From Acidimicrobiia bacterium (GTDB taxonomy: Bacteria; Actinomycetota; Acidimicrobiia; Acidimicrobiales; AC-14): DNA of 32,553 bases. Numbering within the stretch: the stretch's first letter is position 1; each line of letters opens with the position of its first letter. A program made the position numbers and the translations under genes. Below the pieces are notes generated by a model. The model was not told where the DNA came from and searched no databases. It saw nothing but the letters and a program-made list of their open reading frames with translations. Positions 7,346 to 13,707 of this stretch are shown here, piece by piece. The stretch covers positions 1-32,553 of the forward strand of contig JAHFUQ010000032.1 of assembly GCA_023265045.1 (NCBI GenBank). Reading direction: 5' to 3'.

Positions 7346-7621
7346 ATGATGGTGGGCGCCCTCGGCCAGGTGGTAGACGGCGGGCCCGTGCCCCAAGTGC
7401 GTGTGTTCGATGAGGCCCATCTCGGTCAGGGCCTCCAGGCTGCGGTAGATCGTCGCCCGGTGCACTGCCGGGAAGGCGGCGCGCACGTCGTCGGCGAGAT
7501 CTTCCGCCGTGCGGTGCCGGTCACTGTGGCTGAGCGACTCCAGCAAGGCCCGGCGCGCCGTCGTCACCCGCCCCTTGGCGCGTAAGGCCTCGAGCAGCGA
7601 CAGGAGCCGGGCCTCGTTCAT
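7160..7621 (-). CDS. Fur-family metal-responsive repressor (Fur/Zur/PerR type)
   Basis: The protein has 153 residues from ATG 7621. The N-terminal winged helix spans about residues 1-85 ('RTAEDLADDV...VHRATIYRSLEALTEMGLI' carries the recognition helix). The C-terminal dimerisation domain has two CxxC pairs, Cys95/Cys98 and Cys135/Cys138, the structural zinc site. The histidine cluster His90-92 and His128 are regulatory metal-site candidates. Sequence alone does not separate Fur, Zur and PerR. There is no Shine-Dalgarno. TTGATA-N16-TACATT places the start of transcription at or next to the ATG, so the mRNA is probably leaderless, and the -35 overlaps the stop codon of the upstream TfoX-N gene. 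A fragment of this gene is duplicated near 3.4 kb. Confidence 0.9.
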   Translation of the reverse strand: MNEARLLSLLEALRAKGRVTTARRALLESLSHSDRHRTAEDLADDVRAAFPAVHRATIYRSLEALTEMGLIEHTHLGHGPAVYHLAEGAHHHLVCEACGAVIEAPATVFEDLSRGLRLACGFEVTSRHFAVMGRCRTCAELAAARLTAGRSGG

Positions 7622-7656
7622 AGCGATAAATGTAGGTCGATATGTCCCGGTATCAA
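7621..7656 (-). promoter_or_regulatory. Leaderless promoter of the Fur-family gene
   Basis: On the minus strand, TTGATA (7656-7651) and TACATT (7634-7629) are 16 bases apart, and seven bases separate the -10 from the ATG. A transcript would start at or near the A of ATG. The direct repeat CGATA at 7624 and 7638 may be part of an operator. Confidence 0.5.
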
Positions 7657-8027
7657 CGCGCCTTCTTCGGCGCCTTCTTGGCCTTCGGCGCCTTGGGGGG
7701 AAGCGCGGCGACATGGGCGAGGGCCTTGGCCACCCAGCCCTCGAGTTGCGCAGGCGATGATCGCCACGCCGCGGGCGCGGTGACGTAGCCGCCCATGGGC
7801 CGCTCGGCGGGGCCGAACGGCCCGGACCCGGGCTGGCCGAGCAAGGCCTCACGGTCGGCGTCGCCCAGCTTGAGCCCCACCTGCGATCCGAACAGGCCCA
7901 TGAACATGTTGCCGTTCACGAACGCGGCCAGGTTCCCGAACATGGGCTTCACCTCGACGCCGGGAGCGTCCGGCACGAGGGACCGGAAATACTCCTTGTC
8001 GGCTTCCGTCGGCTTCGGCATCTCCAT
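7653..8027 (-). CDS. TfoX N-terminal-domain protein
   Basis: ATG 8027 is preceded by GGAGG six bases upstream, so I prefer this start to the in-frame upstream ones; the product is 124 residues. Residues about 10-100 match the TfoX-N fold: 'FRSLVPDAPGVEVKPMFGNLAAFVNGNMFMGLFGSQVGLKL', with the usual 'KPMFG' and 'GLKL' elements. The C-terminal tail is Lys/Pro/Ala-rich ('PPKAPKAKKAPKKAR') and could bind nucleic acid. Stand-alone TfoX-N proteins occur in many Actinobacteria with unknown roles; a role in competence should not be assumed. It reads toward fur, and its stop lies within the fur -35. Confidence 0.8.
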   Translation of the reverse strand: MEMPKPTEADKEYFRSLVPDAPGVEVKPMFGNLAAFVNGNMFMGLFGSQVGLKLGDADREALLGQPGSGPFGPAERPMGGYVTAPAAWRSSPAQLEGWVAKALAHVAALPPKAPKAKKAPKKAR

Positions 8028-8119
8028 CGCTGACCTCCGATGCACGGGTGACGCGCGGCCCGGCCGCTGGTAGGCGCCCACCGTAGGCGAAGGTCCACGC
8101 TTCCCTGGGCCTACGAAGC

Positions 8120-8134
8120 TATGTTCGACGCGTG
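8120..8134 (+). promoter_or_regulatory. -10 box and leaderless start of the DNA methyltransferase
   Basis: TATGTT (8120-8125) is followed by six bases and then the GTG start at 8132. No Shine-Dalgarno is present and the -35 is weak. This spacing predicts a leaderless transcript. Confidence 0.4.
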
Positions 8135-9292
8135 TCGCCCATGCGCTCGAGTTCACCGCGCCCTACGCCGCGCTCGGCGCTCCGGGCGGCCGAGTTCTTC
8201 GCCGGCATCGGGTTGGTGCGGGCCGCCCTGGTGGAGGCGGGGGTGGACGTGGTGTGGGCCAACGACATCCATCCCGTAAAGGCCCGTCTCTACGCTGCCA
8301 ACTTCCCGTCGGACGACTATGTGGTGGGCGACGTCCGAGCCGTCCGGGGGAGCGACCTGCCGGCTGTCGACTTGGCGACAGCGTCGTTCCCGTGCACCGA
8401 TCTCTCGCTGGCGGGCTGGCGGAGGGGCTTGGCGGGCGAGCAGTCGGGGCTGTTCTGGGAGTTCGCCCGGGTGCTGCGGGAAATGGGCGCCCAGCGGCCG
8501 CGGGCCGTGTTGCTCGAGAACGTCCCGGGGCTGGCCACCTCGCACGGCGGTGGGGACCTGCGGGACGCGGTGGCCCAGCTGAACGCCCTGGGTTACTCGT
8601 GCGACGTCTTCCAGGTCGACGCCCGATGGTTTGTCCCGCAGAGCCGTCCCCGGCTCTTCATCGTCGGGATACCTGACGAGGTCGGAGAGCGCCCGGAGGC
8701 GCCCGACGACCTCCGTCCCCAACATCTCGTCGACTTCGCTCGTCGGAATCCGGGCCTGCGCCTGCACGCCTCGCCGCTCCTGTCCTCCCTGCCGCGCCGG
8801 GACACGCGCACCCTTGCCGATGTGGTGGAGCCGCTTGCGGGGACCGACGACGCCTGGTGGGGCCCGGCTCGCACGGCTCGCTTCGTCGCGTCGCTCTCCC
8901 CGCTGCAAGCGGAGCGGCTGCGCCAGCTCCGCCATGCGCCAGCGGCTACGTGGCGCACCGCGTACCGCCGCACCCGCGACGGCGTGGCGGTGTGGGAGGT
9001 CCGTCCCGATCCCATCGCGGGCTGCCTTCGTACCGCCCGGGGCGGCTCCAGCAAGCAGGCGCTGGTCGAGGCCGGCGCCGGGCAGCTGCGCATCCGCTGG
9101 ATGACAGGCCGGGAGTACGCCCGCCTTCAGGGGGTCGCCGATGGGTTCGGGTTCGCCGGGCTGAGTCGCAACCAGGTCATGTTCGGATTCGGCGACGCTG
9201 TGTGCGTGCCGGTCGTGGCGTGGATCGCGCGGGAGTACCTCGTGCCCGTGCTCGCCGGGGAGACCCAGGCGCCCGCGGCCGTTTGCGGCTGA
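8132..9292 (+). CDS. DNA (cytosine-5-)-methyltransferase
   Basis: The 386-residue protein transfers methyl from S-adenosylmethionine to C5 of cytosine in a specific DNA site. All core motifs are visible in order: I 'AEFFAGIGLVRAAL' (about 20-33), IV 'SFPCTDLSLAG' with catalytic Cys88, VI 'ENVPGL' (about 130), VIII 'QSRPRLFIVGI' (about 170), IX 'RTARGGSSKQ' (about 300), and X 'NQVMFGFGDAVCVPVV' near the end. The target-recognition region between VIII and IX is about 125 residues, enough for one specificity. The target sequence cannot be read from the protein. The stop overlaps the ATG of the GIY-YIG gene by one base (TGATG), so the two form an operon. A Vsr gene lies 1.5 kb downstream. Confidence 0.95.
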   Translation: MSPMRSSSPRPTPRSALRAAEFFAGIGLVRAALVEAGVDVVWANDIHPVKARLYAANFPSDDYVVGDVRAVRGSDLPAVDLATASFPCTDLSLAGWRRGLAGEQSGLFWEFARVLREMGAQRPRAVLLENVPGLATSHGGGDLRDAVAQLNALGYSCDVFQVDARWFVPQSRPRLFIVGIPDEVGERPEAPDDLRPQHLVDFARRNPGLRLHASPLLSSLPRRDTRTLADVVEPLAGTDDAWWGPARTARFVASLSPLQAERLRQLRHAPAATWRTAYRRTRDGVAVWEVRPDPIAGCLRTARGGSSKQALVEAGAGQLRIRWMTGREYARLQGVADGFGFAGLSRNQVMFGFGDAVCVPVVAWIAREYLVPVLAGETQAPAAVCG

Positions 9293-10824
9293 TGCTCCGC
9301 CGGGAGCAGCCGCCCCGACCGGTGCGGCTCATCCGGGCGAGGCTGGCGGAGATCATGGCCATGGACGACCCGTCGAGCCCGGGTTCGCGCATCGGCGACG
9401 CCCGGGCGGGTGTCTACGCCTTCTACGACTTCGACGGCGAGCCCATCTACGTCGGTCACACCGTCGAGTCGTTCCGGGTACGGATCGCCCGCCACCTCAC
9501 GGGCCAGCGCTCGGACGCGGTGGCGAAGTTCATCCTCGACCCGTTCGAGGTGTGCGACATCGAGCTTTGGGGTGTGCCCGCGCTGGGCTCCCGCCGCCTC
9601 CTCGCGCCGTACGAGTACACCGTCTACAAGCTCCTGGAGGAGGGGTCGCGCTTCCAGGCGGTGTTGAACGAGGGCGTCATCGCGGCGACCGAGCTCGTCG
9701 CCCTCCCGCCCAGCGTCCGGGGCCGGATCATCCCCGACGAGCTGTGGGAGGAGCGCCAGCACGGTGACGTGCGCATCGCCCGGCGCGCCGCGACCATCGC
9801 ACGCCTGGCCCAGTCGATCTCGGAGCGGGAGGTCAGCGGCGGCATGCGCCGGACGCTGCTCCTCCAGGCGCAGCGGCTCGCGTGGCTCGCCGGCGAGCGC
9901 GTCCAGGAGCTCGGTGTCGAGCGGCCTACTCGGGACGACGAGCTCTTCGACGACGGGTAGCGGCTCCGTCGTCGCTCGCTTACGGGTTCGGCGATGGCCC
10001 GCCCACAGCGTGAACCGCAGGATCGAGCGGTACCCGAGGCGGCGGTAGACCGGCTGGCCAAGGTCGCTGGCGATGAGCAGGGCGGGTAGCTCGGGCGCAG
10101 CCGCCGTCGCCGTCGCCGTCATGGCCGCGCCAATCCCGCGTCCACGCGCACCCTCGACGCACGCGACGAACTCCACATCGACGTGGTGATCGTCGATCCG
10201 GGCCGACGACGTCGCCACCGGTTGACCGCCGAGGTACCCGACCCAGTGCTTCCATCGGGGCGCGGCGAGCGCCTCGATGGGAAGGAACGACCCTGGGTGC
10301 GACGGATCGATCTCGGGCGTGGGGAACCCTTCGATGAGCGCCTTCTCCCAGTCGCGGGCGGTCTCCTCCCCATCGACGGGCCGGATGTCCAGTCCGTCGA
10401 TCGACGCCGGCGCCAGGGGACCGGGCGGGCGCAGCATCAGCGGGGGGTGGCCGATGCGCCCGAAGTCGAGCGCAGTCAAATCAGGCGTCGACCAGGCCGA
10501 GAACAGGAGGAAGGGCCCGCCGCCGGCCGCGCCGAAGAAGGTGTGCATGCGCTCCGCCACCTCCGGCCAGGCGTCGTCGCGCACCGGCGCGTGGACGACG
10601 GCGAAGTTGGCGAAGAAGCTCGGCGACGAGCGGTCGCCGAGCGTGAGCTGTCGGTCGCGCCGGATCCGGTCGTGGCGGGCTTCAGCTAGAGCCGCGTAGC
10701 CGTCGGCCAGGCCCTGCTGGTAGTCGTTGCAGAGGTTGTCGCCCGCCGGCGTCGCCCGCCCGTACCCGCTCTCCAGCGGTTCGTCCGTCTCCACGCGCAC
10801 AGTCTTGCCCACGGAGTAGAACAC
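9127..10824 (-). CDS. GNAT-family acetyltransferase with an antisense C-terminal extension
   Basis: The first ~285 residues (10824 to about 9970) look like a two-part GNAT protein. The N-terminal region contains 'ATPAGDNLCNDYQQG'. The acetyl-CoA-binding segment reads 'VEFVACVEGARGRGIGAAMT', with the R/Q-x-x-G-x-G/A loop, and ends 'PVYRRLGYRSILRFTLW'. No stop follows in frame, and the frame continues another 280 codons antisense through the GIY-YIG gene into the methyltransferase. That tail has the composition of a shadow frame. A TAA sits in the neighbouring frame at 9980-9982, so a one-base shift would end the protein where GNAT homologues end. The start is GTG 10824, only eight bases from the divergent vsr start. 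The substrate is unknown. Confidence 0.6.
   Translation of the reverse strand: MFYSVGKTVRVETDEPLESGYGRATPAGDNLCNDYQQGLADGYAALAEARHDRIRRDRQLTLGDRSSPSFFANFAVVHAPVRDDAWPEVAERMHTFFGAAGGGPFLLFSAWSTPDLTALDFGRIGHPPLMLRPPGPLAPASIDGLDIRPVDGEETARDWEKALIEGFPTPEIDPSHPGSFLPIEALAAPRWKHWVGYLGGQPVATSSARIDDHHVDVEFVACVEGARGRGIGAAMTATATAAAPELPALLIASDLGQPVYRRLGYRSILRFTLWAGHRRTRKRATTEPLPVVEELVVPSRPLDTELLDALAGEPREPLRLEEQRPAHAAADLPLRDRLGQACDGRGAPGDAHVTVLALLPQLVGDDPAPDAGREGDELGRRDDALVQHRLEARPLLQELVDGVLVRREEAAGAQRGHTPKLDVAHLERVEDELRHRVRALAREVAGDPYPERLDGVTDVDGLAVEVVEGVDTRPGVADARTRARRVVHGHDLRQPRPDEPHRSGRLLPAEHQPQTAAGAWVSPASTGTRYSRAIHATTGTHTASPNPNMTWLRLSPANPNPSATP
9292..9960 (+). CDS. GIY-YIG nuclease, probable partner restriction endonuclease
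   Basis: The 222-residue protein is encoded directly after the cytosine methyltransferase (TGATG overlap). Residues about 36-70 carry the GIY-YIG core: 'AGVYAFYDFDGEPIYVGHTVESFRVRIARH'-type spacing of GVY and YVG, then the Arg-containing helix. Further on, 'DPFEVCDIELW...LLAPYEYTVYKLL' supplies the Glu expected to bind the metal (within 'APYEYTVY'). Length and gene order resemble Eco29kI-type GIY-YIG type II restriction enzymes paired with a C5 methyltransferase, so restriction is the leading hypothesis. A DNA-repair nuclease is the alternative. The whole gene lies antisense to the over-long GNAT reading frame. Confidence 0.75.
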   Translation: MLRREQPPRPVRLIRARLAEIMAMDDPSSPGSRIGDARAGVYAFYDFDGEPIYVGHTVESFRVRIARHLTGQRSDAVAKFILDPFEVCDIELWGVPALGSRRLLAPYEYTVYKLLEEGSRFQAVLNEGVIAATELVALPPSVRGRIIPDELWEERQHGDVRIARRAATIARLAQSISEREVSGGMRRTLLLQAQRLAWLAGERVQELGVERPTRDDELFDDG

Positions 10825-10832
10825 CGAGGATC

Positions 10833-11252
10833 GTGGACGACCGCAGCGCCAACGACCGCAGCCGCACCATGGCGGCCGTGCGCTCGACGAACACCACGCC
10901 CGAGCGGTCAGTGCGGGCGGCTCTGCACCGCCTCGGCGTGCGCTACCGGCTGGGGCAGGTGGTCGAGACAGGCGGCCGCCCCATCCGCCCCGACCTGGTG
11001 TTCAAGGGCGCTCGCGTCGTCGTATTTGTCGATGGTTGCTTCTGGCACGGCTGCCCCGACCACTGCCGCCGGCCAGGGTCGAACGTCGAGTACTGGAACG
11101 CCAAGATCGACCGCAATCGGGCGAGGGACGCGCGCACCGAGACGGCGCTGCGGGACGCGGGCTGGACGGTCGTGCGGGTTTGGGAGCACGAGCCGGCGGC
11201 GGACGCGGCCGTCGCCCTCGCCGCCCTCTTGAAGGATCGCCGCCGCCGGTGA
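10833..11252 (+). CDS. vsr: Very-short-patch-repair (Vsr) type endonuclease
   Basis: The 139-residue product is the usual Vsr length. It shows 'RSTNTTPERSVRAALHRLGVRYRL' at the N-terminus, then 'RPDLVFKGARVVVFVDGCFWHGCPDHC', with the catalytic Asp of 'RPDLVF' and the zinc-binding Cys/His set. The Vsr core 'EYWNAKIDRNRARD' and 'GWTVVRVWEHE' follow. Vsr nicks 5' of the T in T:G mismatches arising from deamination of 5-methylcytosine, so it protects sites modified by the nearby methyltransferase. The GTG start is chosen because the conserved 'RSRTMAAVRS' segment begins before the first ATG. The ribosome site is cramped (GAGG, four bases). Confidence 0.92.
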   Translation: MDDRSANDRSRTMAAVRSTNTTPERSVRAALHRLGVRYRLGQVVETGGRPIRPDLVFKGARVVVFVDGCFWHGCPDHCRRPGSNVEYWNAKIDRNRARDARTETALRDAGWTVVRVWEHEPAADAAVALAALLKDRRRR

Positions 11253-11255
11253 CGC

Positions 11256-11513
11256 CTACTGGACCTCGGAGTCGGGCGGCGGGAGTTGGAAGGTGTGGTC
11301 GTCCTCGACAGCCAGGACGCCGTCGATGCCCGCAACCGCGGCCCGGTTCTCATCGGCCAGCGAGCCGGTGACGATGCCGATGGCGTCCAGCACCTGATCG
11401 ACCGAGAGCCCGGCGCGCTGCAGCTGGTCGACGACCGCGCCCACGTCGGCGCCGTCCGCCAGCGTGACAGTGACGAGGGACGGGCGGGGGGAGCGGGCGC
11501 CCGGATCGCTCAT
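11256..11513 (-). CDS. Stand-alone I9-like (subtilisin propeptide-type) protein, probable subtilase inhibitor/chaperone
   Basis: The 85-residue product starts at ATG 11513, overlapping the subtilase stop by four bases (ATGA). After a short Ser/Pro-rich start, residues about 14-75 show the beta-alpha-beta-beta-alpha-beta pattern of peptidase inhibitor I9: 'LVTVTLADGADVGAVVDQLQ', a central 'GIVTGSLADENRAAVAGI', and the final strand 'GVLAVEDDHTFQL'. In I9 domains the tail after 'VE.D' lies across the protease active site. The most likely role is trans inhibition or folding assistance of the upstream subtilase, which still has its own propeptide-like region. Family assignment rests on pattern recognition, not on an alignment. 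Confidence 0.65.
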   Translation of the reverse strand: MSDPGARSPRPSLVTVTLADGADVGAVVDQLQRAGLSVDQVLDAIGIVTGSLADENRAAVAGIDGVLAVEDDHTFQLPPPDSEVQ

Positions 11514-12802
11514 GCCGGCGCCTGGACGAGGCCGGACCCCACGTCGGCCGACGGCAAGCTCAGCCGCCGGGCCGCCTGGGTGATGGCCGACCACAGCGGC
11601 GCGCCCCTCGCGCCGGTGGCCTGCGCGAACAAGGCGGCGATGCCGGCCACGTGGGGTGTCGCCATGCTCGTGCCTGAGATCGAGTTGTACCGCTTCGGCA
11701 TAGGCCACGACGAGTACACCGCAACGCCGGGCCCGGCGAGGTCGACCTGCCCGCCCGCCACGGGGTTGCTGCGGGCCGAGAAGTCGGCGATCCTCATCTG
11801 CGCGTCGACGGCGGCTACCGCCATGAACGACGGGCTGTTAGCCGGAACGCCGACAAACCCGGCGTAACCCGTGCTCCGGCTGGCGTTGTTGCCCGCAGCC
11901 GCCACGATGAGTGTTCCCGCGCTCAGGGCCCGCTTGCCGACGGTCTCGTACGCGGTTGACACGGGGCGGAGGTTGACGCCCAAGGACATCGAGACGATAT
12001 GCACCTGGTTGGCGAGGGCCCAGTTGAGGCCGGCCAGGACATTGCCGTCGCCGCCCCGGCCGCTGTTGTTGAGGACCTTCCCGACGAACAGCGACGCCTC
12101 GCGCGCCACCCCGTAGCGCCGGCCGTCGTTGTCAGCGCGGCCGCCGCACGACGTCCCCGCGCAGTGGGTGCCGTGGCCGTTCCCGTCTTGGGCCGTCTCT
12201 CCGGTGATGAACGACTGGGACGTGATCGCCCGCCCCGCGAAGTCCGGGTGGCCCAGGTCGAGCCCCGTGTCGAGGACGGCGACCTTCACGCCCTGGCCCG
12301 TGCGCGAGGACGTCGACGCGCCGGTGACTTGAAGGCCCCACGTCAGCGTCGAGCTGTCGCCCAGGCCGGCGAGGTCCGCCTCGATGTCGGCGGCCTGCGC
12401 CGCCGAGAGCTGGTTGTAGAGATGGGCGGCCGCGTCGCTGTACCCGCGCACATATTCGAGCGACAACGGCGCGCCCGGGGCCGCGTCGTCGATGGCGTAG
12501 AGGATGCGCTCGGGCTCGATCGCGATGATGCGGGGCTCGGCCGTGATGGCCGCCGCGATGGACGGACCGGTCGCCGCTCCTTCGGGCAGCACGGCCACGC
12601 CGAGCTCGGCGAACACCGTCGCATCGGCGGCGGCAGTCTGGTCGACATCGACGGCGCCGGCCGCGAAGTCGAGGGAGCTGGCGATGTTCATGGCGCCCGT
12701 CGTCGACCCCAGCGCCTCGGTCATGGCCGCCGTATCGCCGTGCACCTCGTCGGCGAACACGACGATCTGGCGCCCCGTGAACAGTGGCTCCTCGTCAGCC
12801 AT
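11510..12802 (-). CDS. Subtilisin-like serine protease (S8), no signal peptide
   Basis: ATG 12802 is preceded by GGGAGG eight bases upstream; the product is 430 residues. Catalytic residues are all present: Asp178 ('VAVLDTGLDLGHPD'), His210 ('GNGHGTHCAG'), oxyanion Asn304 ('AAAGNNAS') and Ser378 ('GTSMATPHVAG'). Residues about 1-105 form a propeptide-like region ending 'AEPRIIAIEPERILYAI', as in I9 prodomains, and a linker precedes the catalytic domain. No signal peptide or transmembrane segment is visible, so it is probably intracellular or exported by a non-Sec route. Its stop overlaps the start of a small I9-like gene, making a protease/inhibitor bicistron. An Hsp20 gene lies upstream on the same strand, separated by a hairpin. 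Confidence 0.93.
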   Translation of the reverse strand: MADEEPLFTGRQIVVFADEVHGDTAAMTEALGSTTGAMNIASSLDFAAGAVDVDQTAAADATVFAELGVAVLPEGAATGPSIAAAITAEPRIIAIEPERILYAIDDAAPGAPLSLEYVRGYSDAAAHLYNQLSAAQAADIEADLAGLGDSSTLTWGLQVTGASTSSRTGQGVKVAVLDTGLDLGHPDFAGRAITSQSFITGETAQDGNGHGTHCAGTSCGGRADNDGRRYGVAREASLFVGKVLNNSGRGGDGNVLAGLNWALANQVHIVSMSLGVNLRPVSTAYETVGKRALSAGTLIVAAAGNNASRSTGYAGFVGVPANSPSFMAVAAVDAQMRIADFSARSNPVAGGQVDLAGPGVAVYSSWPMPKRYNSISGTSMATPHVAGIAALFAQATGARGAPLWSAITQAARRLSLPSADVGSGLVQAPA

Positions 12803-12853
12803 CGGCCGCACCTCCCGGGTGGGACGCTAACCGCGTGAGGGGCATGACGGGCG

Positions 12854-12887
12854 GGCCGGGCCGGAGCCGTCCGTCACGGGCCCGGCC
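12854..12887 (-). terminator. 9-bp GC hairpin downstream of hsp20
   Basis: GGCCGGGCC and GGCCCGGCC are perfect complements around a 16-base loop, about 20 bases past the hsp20 stop and before the subtilase start. There is no U-tract. It probably terminates or attenuates hsp20 transcription. Confidence 0.45.
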
Positions 12888-12908
12888 TGGGATGGCCCCG
12901 CGGGTGAG

Positions 12909-13268
12909 CTACCCCGGCTCGACGGGAATGGTCCGGCTCGACCATTTCGTCATGTCGACGGGGAGCCGGACCTCGAGGATCCCGTCGCGGTAATGCGCTT
13001 CGATGTCGTCCTCCTCAGCGCCGGCCGGAAGGGGAATCGAGCGGGAGAAGCTGCCGTAGTGGAACTCTTGGCGCGCCAGTCCGTTGTCCTCGATGACCCG
13101 CACGTCCTGGCGGCGCTGCGCCCGGAGGTGGAGCATGTTGTCGCTGACAATGATCTCCACGTCCTTCTCGGGGTCGATGCCGGGCAGCTCGGCCCGCACC
13201 AGCAGCGTGTCGTCGTCGACGAGTTCTTCGACTGGGATGTCGCGGTCGGTGATCCATCCGGTGGTCAT
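12909..13268 (-). CDS. Small heat-shock protein, Hsp20/alpha-crystallin family
   Basis: ATG 13268 follows AAGGGA; the product is 119 residues, slightly short for the family because the N-terminal arm is only about 20 residues. The alpha-crystallin domain covers about residues 18-108: 'DTLLVRAELPGIDPEKDVEI', 'NMLHLRAQRR', 'FHYGSFSRSIPLPAG', and the signature 'YRDGILEVRLP'. The C-terminal 'RTIPVEPG' contains the I-x-V anchoring motif (Ile-Pro-Val). It is an ATP-independent holdase chaperone in the cytosol. I see no HAIR or CIRCE element upstream. Placement beside a cytoplasmic protease suggests a proteostasis neighbourhood, as inference. Confidence 0.93.
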   Translation of the reverse strand: MTTGWITDRDIPVEELVDDDTLLVRAELPGIDPEKDVEIIVSDNMLHLRAQRRQDVRVIEDNGLARQEFHYGSFSRSIPLPAGAEEDDIEAHYRDGILEVRLPVDMTKWSSRTIPVEPG

Positions 13269-13707
13269 GGGATTCCCTTTCCGTAGGCGGTGTGGACGCC
13301 CCGCACGCGGCGCTCGGGTGCGCGGCGCCAGATCGAAGGGATTCACCAATCCCGTACCCACGGGTCCCGATTGCGAACCGCTCAGCCGGCGTCGTCTCGA
13401 TGTCGCTCACGACCAGTTGGAGGCCCCGGCCGAGCACGTAGGCACGGTGACGGCAGCGGCACCCCGTCGCGACCGCCGGGCCGGTAGGTTTGCGAAGCTC
13501 GGAGTGGTTTCTGGTTGCGTTGATCTCCAGGTCGTTCGTCAGCCGGATCCTGCCGCCGTTGGCGCCTCAACCGACGTACAGGGCCTGAATGGTCGGCCCG
13601 GCCCAGGGCGTGGGCCGGGCCGCGGCGGGCGGGGCGACTACCTGGGCGAGCAACACCGGCCCGGCTGATCGCGCCAACGCCGACCCAGCCGCCCGTACGC
13701 TCGGTTC
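13269..13707. other. Intergenic gap between divergent hsp20 and sugar kinase
   Basis: This stretch of about 440 bases has no credible gene: the open frames through it are shadows of the neighbours or lack a start and domain. It should contain the promoters of both divergent genes. The only strong structure is the 12-bp hairpin at 13594-13622. No tRNA cloverleaf was seen. Confidence 0.6.
13594..13622. promoter_or_regulatory. Perfect 12-bp hairpin upstream of the sugar kinase
   Basis: CGGCCCGGCCCA pairs perfectly with TGGGCCGGGCCG around a 5-base loop (GGGCG), 86 bases before the kinase GTG. If it lies in the leader RNA it could be an attenuator. If upstream of the promoter, it may insulate. 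There is no U-tract on either strand. Confidence 0.4.

Noticed and set aside
8153-8935. 260-codon open frame on the minus strand across the methyltransferase
   Set aside because: It is a shadow of the methyltransferase frame with biased composition and no recognisable motif.
12269-12340. Possible extra exported domain or signal peptide for the subtilase
   Set aside because: The N-terminus 'MADEEPLFTGRQ' is acidic and lacks a hydrophobic core, so there is no Sec signal.
13269-13707. Possible tRNA or small RNA gene in the hsp20-kinase gap
   Set aside because: The only strong structure is a single GC hairpin; no cloverleaf, T-loop or anticodon arm could be assembled.
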